A stretch of 64,000 nt of DNA from Jannaschia aquimarina (lineage in GTDB: Bacteria; Pseudomonadota; Alphaproteobacteria; Rhodobacterales; Rhodobacteraceae): contig NZ_JYFE01000036.1 of assembly GCF_000877395.1 (NCBI RefSeq), forward strand, positions 1 through 64,000, read 5' to 3'. The position numbers were made by a program, and so were the translations under genes. Shown one piece after another: positions 9,378-17,673 of this stretch. The notes under the pieces are model-generated. The model had not been told where the DNA came from, ran no database searches, and was given only the letters and a program-made list of their open reading frames with translations. Position 1 is the first letter of the stretch. The number at the start of each line of letters is the position of its first letter.

Positions 9378-10501
9378 GCCACCCGAGTCTGGGCGGCCCT
9401 CGGGTCGCCATCATCCATTACTGGCTCGTCGGCATGCGGGGTGGCGAGAAGGTCGTCGAGGCCCTTTGCGGCATGTTCCCGCAGGCCGATATCTTCACCC
9501 ATGTCGTCGTACCCGAAAGCCTGAGCCCCATTCTGAGATCGCACCGGATCCAGACGACCCGGATCGGCAGGCTGCCGATGGCGCCCAAGCTCTACCAGAA
9601 GTACCTGCCGCTGATGCCCCGCGCCCTCGAAGAGCTGGATCTGACCGGCTACGATCTGGTGCTCTCGTCAGAGGCCGGACCAGCCAAGGGCGTGATCCCG
9701 CCGCCGGATGCGCCGCATCTCTGCTACTGTCATTCGCCCATGCGGTACCTCTGGGATCAGTATCATGTCTACCGGAACGGAGCCGGTGCATTGACCCGTG
9801 CCCTGATGCCGCCTCTTGCCCATCGTCTGCGACAATGGGACGTGACGAGCGCAGCCCGGGTGGACGGCTTCGCGGCCAACTCCGCTCATGTCGCGGCCAG
9901 GATCCGGAAATACTGGCGCAGGGAGGCGGATATCGTGCCTCCTCCGGTCGCCGTCGAGGAGTTCGCGCCGGTCGCTGCCTCCGAGAGAGGTGATTTCTAT
10001 CTCTGGGCGGGGGAATTGGTGCCCTACAAGCGGCCGGACCTTGCGGTCGAGGCATTCAAGAAGCTGGACAAGCCCCTCGTCGTGATCGGTGGGCCGGACG
10101 AAACGGTCAGGCGGCTTGCGAAGGATGCGGGCCCCAAGACCAAGTTTCTGGGCAAGGTTCCTTTCGCCACGCTGAAGGATCATCTGGCCCGGTGCCGTGC
10201 CCTGATCTTTCCCGGAGAGGAGGATTTCGGGATCGTGCCCGTCGAGGCGATGGCCTCTGGCAGACCCGTGATCGGGTATGGACGCGGTGGCCTGCTCGAT
10301 ACCGTGGTCGAGGGCGAGACGGGACTGTTCTTTCGGGATCAGAGCGTCGAAGCCATCATCGACGCCGTGGAACGCTTCGAGAAATCGGATCTCTTCGATG
10401 CCGATCCTGACGGCCTGGTCGCACATGCGAGGAATTTCGACCTGTCCGCTTTTCAAACGGGGATACGCAGGTCGCTCGATCAGATCGGCGCGCCCGCTTG
10501 A
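9374..10501 (+). CDS. Glycosyltransferase family 4 protein (WbaZ/mannosyltransferase-like)
   Basis: 375 residues, GT-B fold. It begins VAIIHYWLVGMRGGEKVVEAL, contains CYCHSPMRYLWDQYH, typical of the WbaZ/WbdA-like mannosyltransferase group, and has the C-terminal donor site FLGKVPFATLKDHLARCRAL followed by FPGEEDFGIVPVEAMASGRP. A mannose donor would fit the ManC in the same locus, but this is inference. It overlaps the export gene by four bases (ATGA), making a kinase-export-glycosyltransferase operon. It ends 21 bp before the convergent glycoside hydrolase gene. Confidence 0.85.
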   Translation: MSHPSLGGPRVAIIHYWLVGMRGGEKVVEALCGMFPQADIFTHVVVPESLSPILRSHRIQTTRIGRLPMAPKLYQKYLPLMPRALEELDLTGYDLVLSSEAGPAKGVIPPPDAPHLCYCHSPMRYLWDQYHVYRNGAGALTRALMPPLAHRLRQWDVTSAARVDGFAANSAHVAARIRKYWRREADIVPPPVAVEEFAPVAASERGDFYLWAGELVPYKRPDLAVEAFKKLDKPLVVIGGPDETVRRLAKDAGPKTKFLGKVPFATLKDHLARCRALIFPGEEDFGIVPVEAMASGRPVIGYGRGGLLDTVVEGETGLFFRDQSVEAIIDAVERFEKSDLFDADPDGLVAHARNFDLSAFQTGIRRSLDQIGAPA

Positions 10502-10522
10502 TGACCGGAGGCGGACCCCCGC

Positions 10523-12229
10523 TCAGCTCTTGGACAAAGTGATCCGGTACCGCGTCACGTCGCCCCGAGGCGTCAGGTTCGGACCGACGGCGATATCGAG
10601 CGTCTGGCCCGCCGCAAGCTCTACCGCGTTCATCGCCAGCTCGATCGGTTCCCTGTCGACGATATCGGCGAGGATCTCTTCTCCGCGCGTCACACGCACC
10701 CTGATCCCGTCGGCGCTGCGCGCCGCTGCCGCAAAGCTGGCGGCCAGATCGAGAACCTGATCGGTTTCGGCCACGTAGCGATGCAAGATCTCGACCGGAT
10801 CGTCATCGGTGCCCGCGGGGACAAGGCTGTCGGCCGAGAGACGGGCCGGGTTCATGCCATTGGGGGCCCGGTAGGGGAACCAGGGAACGCCCCCGGTTTC
10901 CTGGCCCGGACGGGTCAGGAGGGGGTGCAACTCCCCTCCGCGGCGCGCGAAACGCTCAAAGGGGTCCGCCGGACCCTGGGTCTCGTCTCCGCGGGGATAC
11001 CCGTAATGGTCGAAGCTGTCCGCGAGGATGCCATGGGCACCGAGCTCGATCTCGTTCGAAATGTCCCCTCCTTCCCGGGTGAAGATCAGGGGCTCGTCAC
11101 GGTCTAGTCGGTACGGGGGAGAGGTCGGTCTGCCGTTGGCCGAAAACACCTGGACGTCGTCTCCAATGCTGACGTCCCGCGGCGCGCCCCACAAGACGAG
11201 GACATCTTCGCCATAAAGGCAGCCATAGGTCACCGCATCGGTGGATGCGTCCGAGAGGGGTCGATCCTCCATCCGGGCGGCGATCAGACGATAGGCCCGG
11301 CCCGCAGGCGTGACCCGTCCGTCCGGGGTGAACAGCGGCACCATTCCGTCATCGCGCCGGTTCATCGGATACCAGATCGCACGGGTCACGCCCGCGAGAC
11401 CCATCTGGCAGTAATTCCGCACGAAGTGAGCGGCCGCCCTTCGGGGATCGGGATGACCGAATTCGGTCACTTCAAGGGGGAGATCCCGTGCGAGCGGATG
11501 ACGGCGCAGAACCTCTACCTGACGGACGAGCTGCTCGGCAGGTGTGGTGTAGGGATGGATGGCGAGCGCATCCAGAAACGGCGCGCCGCCCGCTTCGAGA
11601 ACTTCCCAGAGATATCCGGCCGGCAGCGAATGAGTGGAGCCGCCGATGATCCGGATATCCGGGTTTTCGAGCCGGGCTTCGATCGCCGCTTCCCGGAGCA
11701 GCGGGACGTAGGCGCGGGCCCGCTCCAGCGGGGACATGCGGGCGATGGGGCCGCGCACGAAGTTCGTCCCGTTGAATTCGTTTCCGATCTCCAGATTGTC
11801 GATCTCCGGGAATGCCGACACGAGCGCGCCCGCGAGCGATCCGAAGGCGCGTATGCCCTCGGGAGAGGTCGGCGTGTCGCCCCCTTCGTAGATCGGGTTG
11901 CCCCAGTTCAGGACGACCCCCACATCCGCATCCGTCCGTAGGAGAAGCCGGGGATAACCGGTCCGGGGCGTCGTGAAATCGAACACACCGGGACGTTGTT
12001 CGACGCGTCGCCAAGCCATCCCATCCCTGAAATCCGTCACGCCCAGCCGCCGGGCGAGCCGGATCACGTCAGGCTGAGAGCCTTGGGACAGGTTTGACGC
12101 CGCTCCCAGCGCCGGCCCCCGCATCCCGTCTGCCCAAGCTGCCAGCGGGAGGGATGCCAAACCGGCGACAAAAGCCACGCAAAGGCCACGGATCGCTCGT
12201 CTGAGAGGGAAGGCGCCTGGGGCTCTCAT
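10523..12229 (-). CDS. Secreted PslG-like glycoside hydrolase (GH39-like, clan A)
   Basis: 568 residues with a Sec signal peptide (about 1-34, ending AAWADG). A TIM-barrel glycosidase domain follows, with two candidate catalytic glutamates: Glu151 in EIGNEFNGTNF (acid/base) and Glu256 in LEVTEFGHPDP (nucleophile). The C-terminal half is beta-rich. Layout and context resemble PslG, the hydrolase of the Pseudomonas Psl EPS locus. Expected role: periplasmic or extracellular cleavage or clearing of EPS chains. It starts 8 bp after the FAD oxidoreductase gene on the same strand, so the two are probably one operon. A homologous domain is encoded at 47031-49337. The exact GH family is not proven. 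Confidence 0.78.
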   Translation of the reverse strand: MRAPGAFPLRRAIRGLCVAFVAGLASLPLAAWADGMRGPALGAASNLSQGSQPDVIRLARRLGVTDFRDGMAWRRVEQRPGVFDFTTPRTGYPRLLLRTDADVGVVLNWGNPIYEGGDTPTSPEGIRAFGSLAGALVSAFPEIDNLEIGNEFNGTNFVRGPIARMSPLERARAYVPLLREAAIEARLENPDIRIIGGSTHSLPAGYLWEVLEAGGAPFLDALAIHPYTTPAEQLVRQVEVLRRHPLARDLPLEVTEFGHPDPRRAAAHFVRNYCQMGLAGVTRAIWYPMNRRDDGMVPLFTPDGRVTPAGRAYRLIAARMEDRPLSDASTDAVTYGCLYGEDVLVLWGAPRDVSIGDDVQVFSANGRPTSPPYRLDRDEPLIFTREGGDISNEIELGAHGILADSFDHYGYPRGDETQGPADPFERFARRGGELHPLLTRPGQETGGVPWFPYRAPNGMNPARLSADSLVPAGTDDDPVEILHRYVAETDQVLDLAASFAAAARSADGIRVRVTRGEEILADIVDREPIELAMNAVELAAGQTLDIAVGPNLTPRGDVTRYRITLSKS

Positions 12230-12237
12230 CGCGTAGG

Positions 12238-13638
12238 CTAACTTCTCGCTGGATCGGTCGTTTCGCTATTGGAAACACTTAGGGGCACGAGGTCGGAACT
12301 CGCAAGCTCCTCCGAGACGCGGCGGATGACACCGGTGGATGTCGGCAGATATTCGAAGCGGCCCTGTCGGCCGAGGCTTACGATGCCGAACTCGGAAATC
12401 CTGTCCAGGATCCGCTGAACTTCGTCCTGCAGCCCGACCGAGTAGACGGGATAGGCATGCGGCACGACCGTATGCCCTTCGAATGACATTCCTTCGGCCA
12501 GACCAAGCCCCTCCATATGGGCAGCCGTCTCGGTGAAGGCCTTCTCCGGGTCGGGCGATGACCCGGGGGGCAACGTGATTTCGACCGCGAAGAAGGCACG
12601 GCCGTCGCCCTGCTCGGGGTAAAGGCGAGAGTAGATCGTCGCGCGTTTCCAGGCTCCGTCACGCTCGAAATTGTAGAGGACGTTGCCTGCCTCTTCCGTG
12701 ATCGATGCGGCAGAGACGAAGAGCGTCAGGAGGTTCAAGGAGACGAGACCGGTCGTTTCTCCGAAGAGGAGCCTGTGCACCACCTCCACCGGGATCGTGC
12801 TGACTACAGCATCCGCTGAATATCGGGCTTTCGCAGTTTCGACGGTCAGGCCCGCCGCGCCTCGCGCTATTCCGGTCACGGGCTCTTCGAGGTTGAGGGA
12901 GACGCCAGCGTCGGACAGTTCACGCGCGATCGCACCGAAGATCGGAGCGTACCCCTCGGCCGGGCGGATATACAGTGGAGGCCACACCTTTACCTGGCGT
13001 TTCTTTAGACGCAGGATCCGAAGTCCCTGGTCGAGAATGGCCTTGGAGCGTGTCGCCCGGTCGATCTGCGACATCCGGCTGAAGAAGAAGGCTTCGTCGA
13101 TCTGGTTGGCCGGGATGTGGTGAAAGCGCGCGATGTAGTCGGACAGGCCAGTCCCGGCATAGATCGTGTCCCCGAGCCTCCGACGGCAGATCGCGTCGAG
13201 CGTCCCGTCGCGTCGATGGCGCATCCGGGCGGTTAGAAGATCGAAGAGTCCCACGACCAGCTGCCGCGGGGGCCAGCGACGCAGTTCAGACAGGGTGAAG
13301 GCATAGGGCTGGATCTGCCCCCCGCGCGCCACGCGCCGTAGGATCCGCTTGCGGGTCTGGCACATCTCTTTCAGACCCGGTGCGAGATCGAAGAGCCGCG
13401 CCCCACCTTCGTAGAAGAATGAACCTGCATCGAAAGTGTAGGGGCCGATCCGGAAGTCCCGATGCGTGCCGCCCAGCCTGCCCGTCGCCTCGAGCAGAGT
13501 CACAGCATAGCCGGCCCGGTTCAGCCGATAGGCTGCCGAGAGACCCGCGATGCCACCCCCAAGCACCACGACATGCTTTTTCCCGGCGCTCGCCCCCTCA
13601 TTCAACGCGGGGGGCGTCGGCGCCTCTTGCGGAGCCAT
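12238..13638 (-). CDS. FAD-dependent oxidoreductase / amine-oxidase-like protein
   Basis: 466 residues. The N-terminal dinucleotide-binding motif VVVLGGGIAGLSAAYRLNRA and the adjacent TLLEATGRLGGTHRDF are classical for FAD proteins of the amine oxidase/protoporphyrinogen oxidase/UDP-galactopyranose mutase superfamily. The FAD motif starts at about residue 22. No substrate can be assigned. In EPS loci such proteins may convert pyranose to furanose nucleotide sugars or oxidise sugars, but that is inference. The start at 13638 follows GGAAA and fits the usual short leader; the frame stays open to 13692. It is divergent from a GT2 gene and upstream of the PslG-like hydrolase. Confidence 0.75.
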   Translation of the reverse strand: MAPQEAPTPPALNEGASAGKKHVVVLGGGIAGLSAAYRLNRAGYAVTLLEATGRLGGTHRDFRIGPYTFDAGSFFYEGGARLFDLAPGLKEMCQTRKRILRRVARGGQIQPYAFTLSELRRWPPRQLVVGLFDLLTARMRHRRDGTLDAICRRRLGDTIYAGTGLSDYIARFHHIPANQIDEAFFFSRMSQIDRATRSKAILDQGLRILRLKKRQVKVWPPLYIRPAEGYAPIFGAIARELSDAGVSLNLEEPVTGIARGAAGLTVETAKARYSADAVVSTIPVEVVHRLLFGETTGLVSLNLLTLFVSAASITEEAGNVLYNFERDGAWKRATIYSRLYPEQGDGRAFFAVEITLPPGSSPDPEKAFTETAAHMEGLGLAEGMSFEGHTVVPHAYPVYSVGLQDEVQRILDRISEFGIVSLGRQGRFEYLPTSTGVIRRVSEELASSDLVPLSVSNSETTDPARS

Positions 13639-13734
13639 ACCATTTCCAGTTTTCCAACCGGCCCTTGCACGCTTAAGACGACTGCCTATCAACGCAAAGA
13701 AGAAAACGCGGACGATCCGTCGGGACGGGACCGA

Positions 13735-14649
13735 ATGACACAGCGCACCTTCGCGAAATCTCGCCTGGCCGTCGCGATCTGTTCTGTCGGCCGTCCGGAT
13801 TGTGTGCGGGATCTGATCGAGCCGCTCGTCCGGCAGACACGGCAGGCGGATCTGATCGTCTTTGCCGTGACGCGGCCGGAAGATATTGGCTTCGACCCAT
13901 CCGAACTCTTTCCGGACGAGACGGAGGTTTCCGTCGTCCTGTCCGAGAAAGGCCTGCCCCGTCAGCGGAACGCCGCTTTGGACAAGATCGGAGACAGGGC
14001 AGACATCGTGGTTTTCTATGACGACGACTTCGTGCCCACGAAGACGTCACTCGCCGGTGTCGAAGCGTTCTTCGACGCGTTTGCCGATGTGAATGGGGCG
14101 ACCGGCGATCTCATCGCGGACGGGATACACGGCGCGGGTTACTCACACGGGGACGCGATGGACCTCGTGACGGCGTACGAACGGGATCACTCGGAGCAAG
14201 CCCCGACGATCATTCGCGAGGGTCTCGCCGGCCTCTATGGCTGCAACATGGTGTACCGCCTCACGGCGGTCGGGACGGAACGGTTCGACGAGACCCTTCC
14301 GCTCTATGGGTGGCAGGAGGATATCGACTTTGCGGCCCGGATCCCGGGGCGACGGGTCAAGACCGATGCGTTTGCCGGAGTGCACCGGGGCGCGAAGTCG
14401 GGGCGAGAGACCGCGGGCCGGCGGCTTGGATACAGCCAGATGGCAAATCCCTGGTATCTCTGGCGCAAGGGAACCATGACGAGGCGGTTCGCCCTGCGGC
14501 TCATGTCACGCAACCTGGTCGCGAATCATATCAAGATGTTACGTCCGGAGCCTTGGATCGATCGCCGTGCCCGCGCCAGGGGAAACTGGAAGGCATTGGC
14601 CGAAATCGCCACTGGAAGGGCCGATCCGCGCCGTATCCTCGATATGTAG
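13735..14649 (+). CDS. Glycosyltransferase family 2 protein
   Basis: 304 residues, GT-A fold. Evidence: N-terminal LAVAICSVGRPDCVRDLIEPL, a GLPRQRNAALDKI segment, and the metal-binding acidic motif VVFYDDDFVP near residue 100. A GLAGCN-like acceptor region (LAGLYGCNMVYR) and the WQEDIDFAAR motif, typical of GT2 catalytic bases, follow. There are no membrane helices. The ATG at 13735 is chosen because similarity starts just after it; the upstream frame to 13462 is antisense to the FAD gene. Role: addition of a sugar to the EPS repeat unit; the sugar is unknown. Confidence 0.84.
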   Translation: MTQRTFAKSRLAVAICSVGRPDCVRDLIEPLVRQTRQADLIVFAVTRPEDIGFDPSELFPDETEVSVVLSEKGLPRQRNAALDKIGDRADIVVFYDDDFVPTKTSLAGVEAFFDAFADVNGATGDLIADGIHGAGYSHGDAMDLVTAYERDHSEQAPTIIREGLAGLYGCNMVYRLTAVGTERFDETLPLYGWQEDIDFAARIPGRRVKTDAFAGVHRGAKSGRETAGRRLGYSQMANPWYLWRKGTMTRRFALRLMSRNLVANHIKMLRPEPWIDRRARARGNWKALAEIATGRADPRRILDM

Positions 14650-14759
14650 GTGCGAAAACGCGAACAATAGGATTGACGGCTCCGTAAATGACTGTGTTTC
14701 CGAAACAATCTGGAACGAATCACTGCGGATTATCGTGTCAAGTGCTGGAATCCGGCAAG

Positions 14760-14788
14760 AAATTTCTTACCCTTCGGTCGGTAAATTT
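14760..14788. promoter_or_regulatory. Inverted repeat upstream of the small RTX gene
   Basis: AAATTTCTTACC at 14760-14771 faces GGTAAATTT at 14780-14788, nearly a perfect dyad apart from one extra C. It lies in the 199-bp AT-rich gap before the RTX gene at 14849. A second short dyad (GCAGT...ACTGC) lies near 14806. A repressor or activator site is plausible; no factor can be named. Confidence 0.4.
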
Positions 14789-14848
14789 GGTAGGAACATG
14801 GCAGCAGTTAGACTGACTGCGTGTTTTTAGTTCCGAAAGGGGGAAGTC

Positions 14849-15514
14849 ATGAGTGCAATTATCGGTACGGACGGTCCGGACGATCTCGTAGCAGGTCTTG
14901 GTGGTGACACGGTCGACGGCGGTGCCGGCGACGATACCATCCACGGTTCCAGTGAAAGCGATCTTCTGATCGGCGGCGATGGAAACGACTCTGTGGCCGG
15001 CGGTCACGGTTCCGACAAGATCGAAGGCGGCGCCGGTGACGACACGCTGGACGGCGATGCCGGCCAGGACCGGATTCGTGGGGGCGAGGGCAATGACCTC
15101 TTGCTCGGCGCGACCGGCAGCGAGCGTCCGAACGAGGACGGCGAAGAAACGCTTCCGTCCGCAGACCGCCTGCAGGGCGGTGACGGCGAGGATACGCTGA
15201 TCGGCGGGAACGGCGACGACATCCTGTTCGGCGATTCGACGGCCGGCGGTCGTACGAAGTACAGCGACACCTACGTCTTCGACAACGACGACGGCAACGA
15301 CGAGGTCGTCCGCTTCGACGATGGCACCAGCGAAGATGGTGTCCAGGACGTGCTCGTCTTCGTCGGCGCGGCCGAGGCGGATGTGATGGTGGCGCAGGTC
15401 GGCAAGCACACGATCCTGACCTATGGCGACACGACCGTGAAGCTGCGCGGCCAGGATGCCGACGAGATCACGTTCCTCGGCTTCAACGCCGATGGCGACG
15501 CCACATTTGGCTGA
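14849..15514 (+). CDS. Small RTX calcium-binding protein
   Basis: 221 residues, very acidic. Residues about 6-128 hold eight nonapeptide RTX-like repeats of the GGxGxDxxx type (for example GGAGDDTIH, GGDGNDSVA and GGNGDDILF), which form calcium-binding beta-rolls. The remaining part (about 137-221) has no recognisable enzyme domain and ends LGFNADGDATFG. There is no Sec signal; export by a type I system is inferred from the family. A strong ribosome binding site (GAAAGGGGGAAG) precedes the ATG, and a strong terminator follows. Its place among glycosyltransferases suggests an extracellular matrix or EPS-binding role, but the function is unknown. Confidence 0.82.
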   Translation: MSAIIGTDGPDDLVAGLGGDTVDGGAGDDTIHGSSESDLLIGGDGNDSVAGGHGSDKIEGGAGDDTLDGDAGQDRIRGGEGNDLLLGATGSERPNEDGEETLPSADRLQGGDGEDTLIGGNGDDILFGDSTAGGRTKYSDTYVFDNDDGNDEVVRFDDGTSEDGVQDVLVFVGAAEADVMVAQVGKHTILTYGDTTVKLRGQDADEITFLGFNADGDATFG

Positions 15515-15555
15515 ATGAACGGCTGCCTCCTGTGCGGGGGCGATTGGAATGATGA

Positions 15556-15588
15556 ACGGGCCGTCCTTCGGGGCGGCCCGTTTCTTTC
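15556..15588 (+). terminator. Rho-independent terminator after the RTX gene
   Basis: An 11-bp stem, ACGGGCCGTCC / GGGCGGCCCGT (one G-T pair), closes on a TTCG tetraloop and is followed by TTTCTTT. It ends three bases before the stop of the convergent glycosyltransferase. Confidence 0.9.
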
Positions 15589-15590
15589 GT

Positions 15591-16670
15591 TCAGAGCAAT
15601 GGTTGAAGGCACGACCAGACGCGCGCGCCTGCCGAGGCCCACGTCAATTGCTCCGCCCTCGCCTTGCCCTTTGAGATCAGGTCGGCGGACAGGTCCGGTT
15701 GATCGCAAATCGCCTGCAATGCCGCTCTCCACGCCCGGGTGTCGGCGGGATCGACGAGGATCGCACCGTCGGTGCAGACCTCCGGCATCGCACCCGCATC
15801 CGCGGCGACCACGGGCGTGTCGCAATGCATGGCTTCGACCGGCGGCAATCCGAATCCTTCGGTCAGGGACGGAAACGCAAAGAGGCTCGCACCGGCGTAG
15901 AGGCTGCGGAGTTCCGCGTCGGATACGAAGCCCGTGAAGACCGTCCCCGCCGGAGGTGTCCACCCCCGCGCTTCGTAGGCAGTCGCCGGCGGCCCTCCGG
16001 CGACCACAAGAGGCAATTCTTCCGCCAGAGGTTCCCGCATCGCGTCGAAGACCCTGCGGATATTCTTGTAACCCTTTGCCGAGCCGAGGGTCATCACGTA
16101 GCGGCCCCGGGTCAGCCCATGCCGTGCGAGGATGGACGGATCGGGCGCGACATCGAGGATGTGGTCCGTGCCGTTGTGGACAACGTCGATCTTCGCTTCG
16201 GGCGCGATGCCATATTTCGCGAGCATCTTCCTCGAAAAGTCCGAGACGGTAAGCACCCGGACCGCCCGGCGTCCGATCCACGGCAGCAGCATGCGGTAGG
16301 CCACCGCCTGCCGCCCCGTGTAGTCTTCGGGGTAGAGATACGTCTGGACGTCATGGATCATGACGACCGATCGCGGGTGCAAAAGCGGCGCGAGATTGCA
16401 GAAGTTGACCAGCAGTCCGTCGCGCGCTGCGCGGGGCAGGGTCAGCATTTCCCATCCCTGCCCGGGGCCCAGCCGACCCTGCACCACGCGCGGCACGAGG
16501 CGCGGAAAAGCCGGGTCGGGCGAAAAGGGCCGGGGGGCGAGAAGCTCGATTTCGGTCTGCCCGCCGCCCTGTCGCAGAAGCGCATCGGAAAAATGGGCGG
16601 CTGTCCGATGCACGCCGTTCAGGCCGGCGCCAAGAAACTTGCCGTTGACGTAGATCTTGCTGGCCGTCAT
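15591..16670 (-). CDS. Glycosyltransferase family 4 protein
   Basis: 359 residues, GT-B fold. The N-terminus IYVNGKFLGAGLNGVHRTAAHF is the acceptor-side Gly loop. The C-terminal donor domain shows YVMTLGSAKGYKNIRRVFDAM, VFTGFVSDAELRSLYAGASLF and FPSLTEGFGLPPVEAMHCDT. The mid-region VVHNGTDH is also typical. The sugar specificity is not readable. It overlaps the upstream sulfotransferase-like gene by four bases (16667-16670), so the two genes are co-translated. Its stop codon lies just beside the RTX gene terminator. Confidence 0.86.
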   Translation of the reverse strand: MTASKIYVNGKFLGAGLNGVHRTAAHFSDALLRQGGGQTEIELLAPRPFSPDPAFPRLVPRVVQGRLGPGQGWEMLTLPRAARDGLLVNFCNLAPLLHPRSVVMIHDVQTYLYPEDYTGRQAVAYRMLLPWIGRRAVRVLTVSDFSRKMLAKYGIAPEAKIDVVHNGTDHILDVAPDPSILARHGLTRGRYVMTLGSAKGYKNIRRVFDAMREPLAEELPLVVAGGPPATAYEARGWTPPAGTVFTGFVSDAELRSLYAGASLFAFPSLTEGFGLPPVEAMHCDTPVVAADAGAMPEVCTDGAILVDPADTRAWRAALQAICDQPDLSADLISKGKARAEQLTWASAGARVWSCLQPLL

Positions 16671-17512
16671 TCGCTGGCGCTTTTCCGGTCGATGCCCGCG
16701 AGCGACTCTTCAAACATCTTTTGGTCGGAGGCGTAATAGGACGCGATGAAGTCCTCGACATCGGATCCCAGATCGACCTGCGCATAGCCACCCGCCGCGT
16801 CCGCGAACGCGCCGCTGCGCGCCCAGATCGGATGAAGGGCCCGCTTGATGGCATGGGGCATCAGGTACCTCCCCGCGAAGCGCGCGATCGGCTGTATCGG
16901 ACGAGCCCATGGCTTCGGTTGGCGTCGGGCATGGTCGTGCGTGATTTCGATATGCAATCCGGCCTCATCCAGCCAATCGGCGACGGCATCCATCCGGTCG
17001 GTCGGAAAGATCGCGTTCACGATCCGACGTCCGTCCATGTCTATGAAATGGCTCTGCGGGATGAAGTGGACGTATTCCAGCGCGACCGGGCGAGCCTGCG
17101 TCGCAAGCCATTCGCAGACGCGCGCCGCCTCTTCCCGAACCACCGGATCGTCGGAGCGGATCGGGCCCGTGTCACGAAACTCCCGCAGGCGCTGCATCAC
17201 CGCGGACAGGAAACGGGGGCGGACAGCTCGAACGAGCGCAAAGCTCTGCGCGTCCCTCAAGATCCGCCAAGATGCCGGGAACCGTTCCTTAAGAAGCCAC
17301 AGCGGCAGATGGGCAGGATGGATCATGCCGAGTTTCGGAACGTCCATGCCCTTCTCGACCGCCACCTCCGCTTCGGCCTCGGAGATGCCGAGATCCTTGG
17401 CAAGCGGCGCGTAGGAGATCGCCGTCGCCCTAGCCATCGCGTTCCGCACGCTCTGGCCTGCGTTTTTTGGGATATGAATGAAGACAATGTCCGCTTCGGG
17501 GGCATATCGCAT
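16667..17512 (-). CDS. Sulfotransferase family protein (PAPS-dependent, predicted)
   Basis: 281 residues. The start YAPEADIVFIHIPKNAGQSV matches the 5'-phosphosulfate-binding motif (FIHIPKxAG-S) of the sulfotransferase-2/Gal-3-O-sulfotransferase type, which moves sulfate from PAPS to carbohydrates. The 3'-phosphate motif is less clear (LVRAVRPRFLSAVMQRL replaces the usual RdPyeRl-S). The C-terminal half is not recognisable. The ATG at 17512 follows AAGAAGGTGG; the open frame reaches 17551. It is coupled to a GT4 gene and divergent from the Wzy-like polymerase, supporting a role in EPS decoration. Confidence 0.7.
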   Translation of the reverse strand: MRYAPEADIVFIHIPKNAGQSVRNAMARATAISYAPLAKDLGISEAEAEVAVEKGMDVPKLGMIHPAHLPLWLLKERFPASWRILRDAQSFALVRAVRPRFLSAVMQRLREFRDTGPIRSDDPVVREEAARVCEWLATQARPVALEYVHFIPQSHFIDMDGRRIVNAIFPTDRMDAVADWLDEAGLHIEITHDHARRQPKPWARPIQPIARFAGRYLMPHAIKRALHPIWARSGAFADAAGGYAQVDLGSDVEDFIASYYASDQKMFEESLAGIDRKSASE

Positions 17513-17673
17513 CGGAGAAAACCACCTTCTTGAACGAAACGCTTGGCACACCGAGAAATCCAGGCGAACCCGCAGACACCTCCCTGCTCCCCTGCTATAG
17601 ACGATCCAATGCCGTAAGGTACAACCGCCTGAGTTCCGAGCGGCCTTTCCCCGCGCACCTGAACCGACACATC

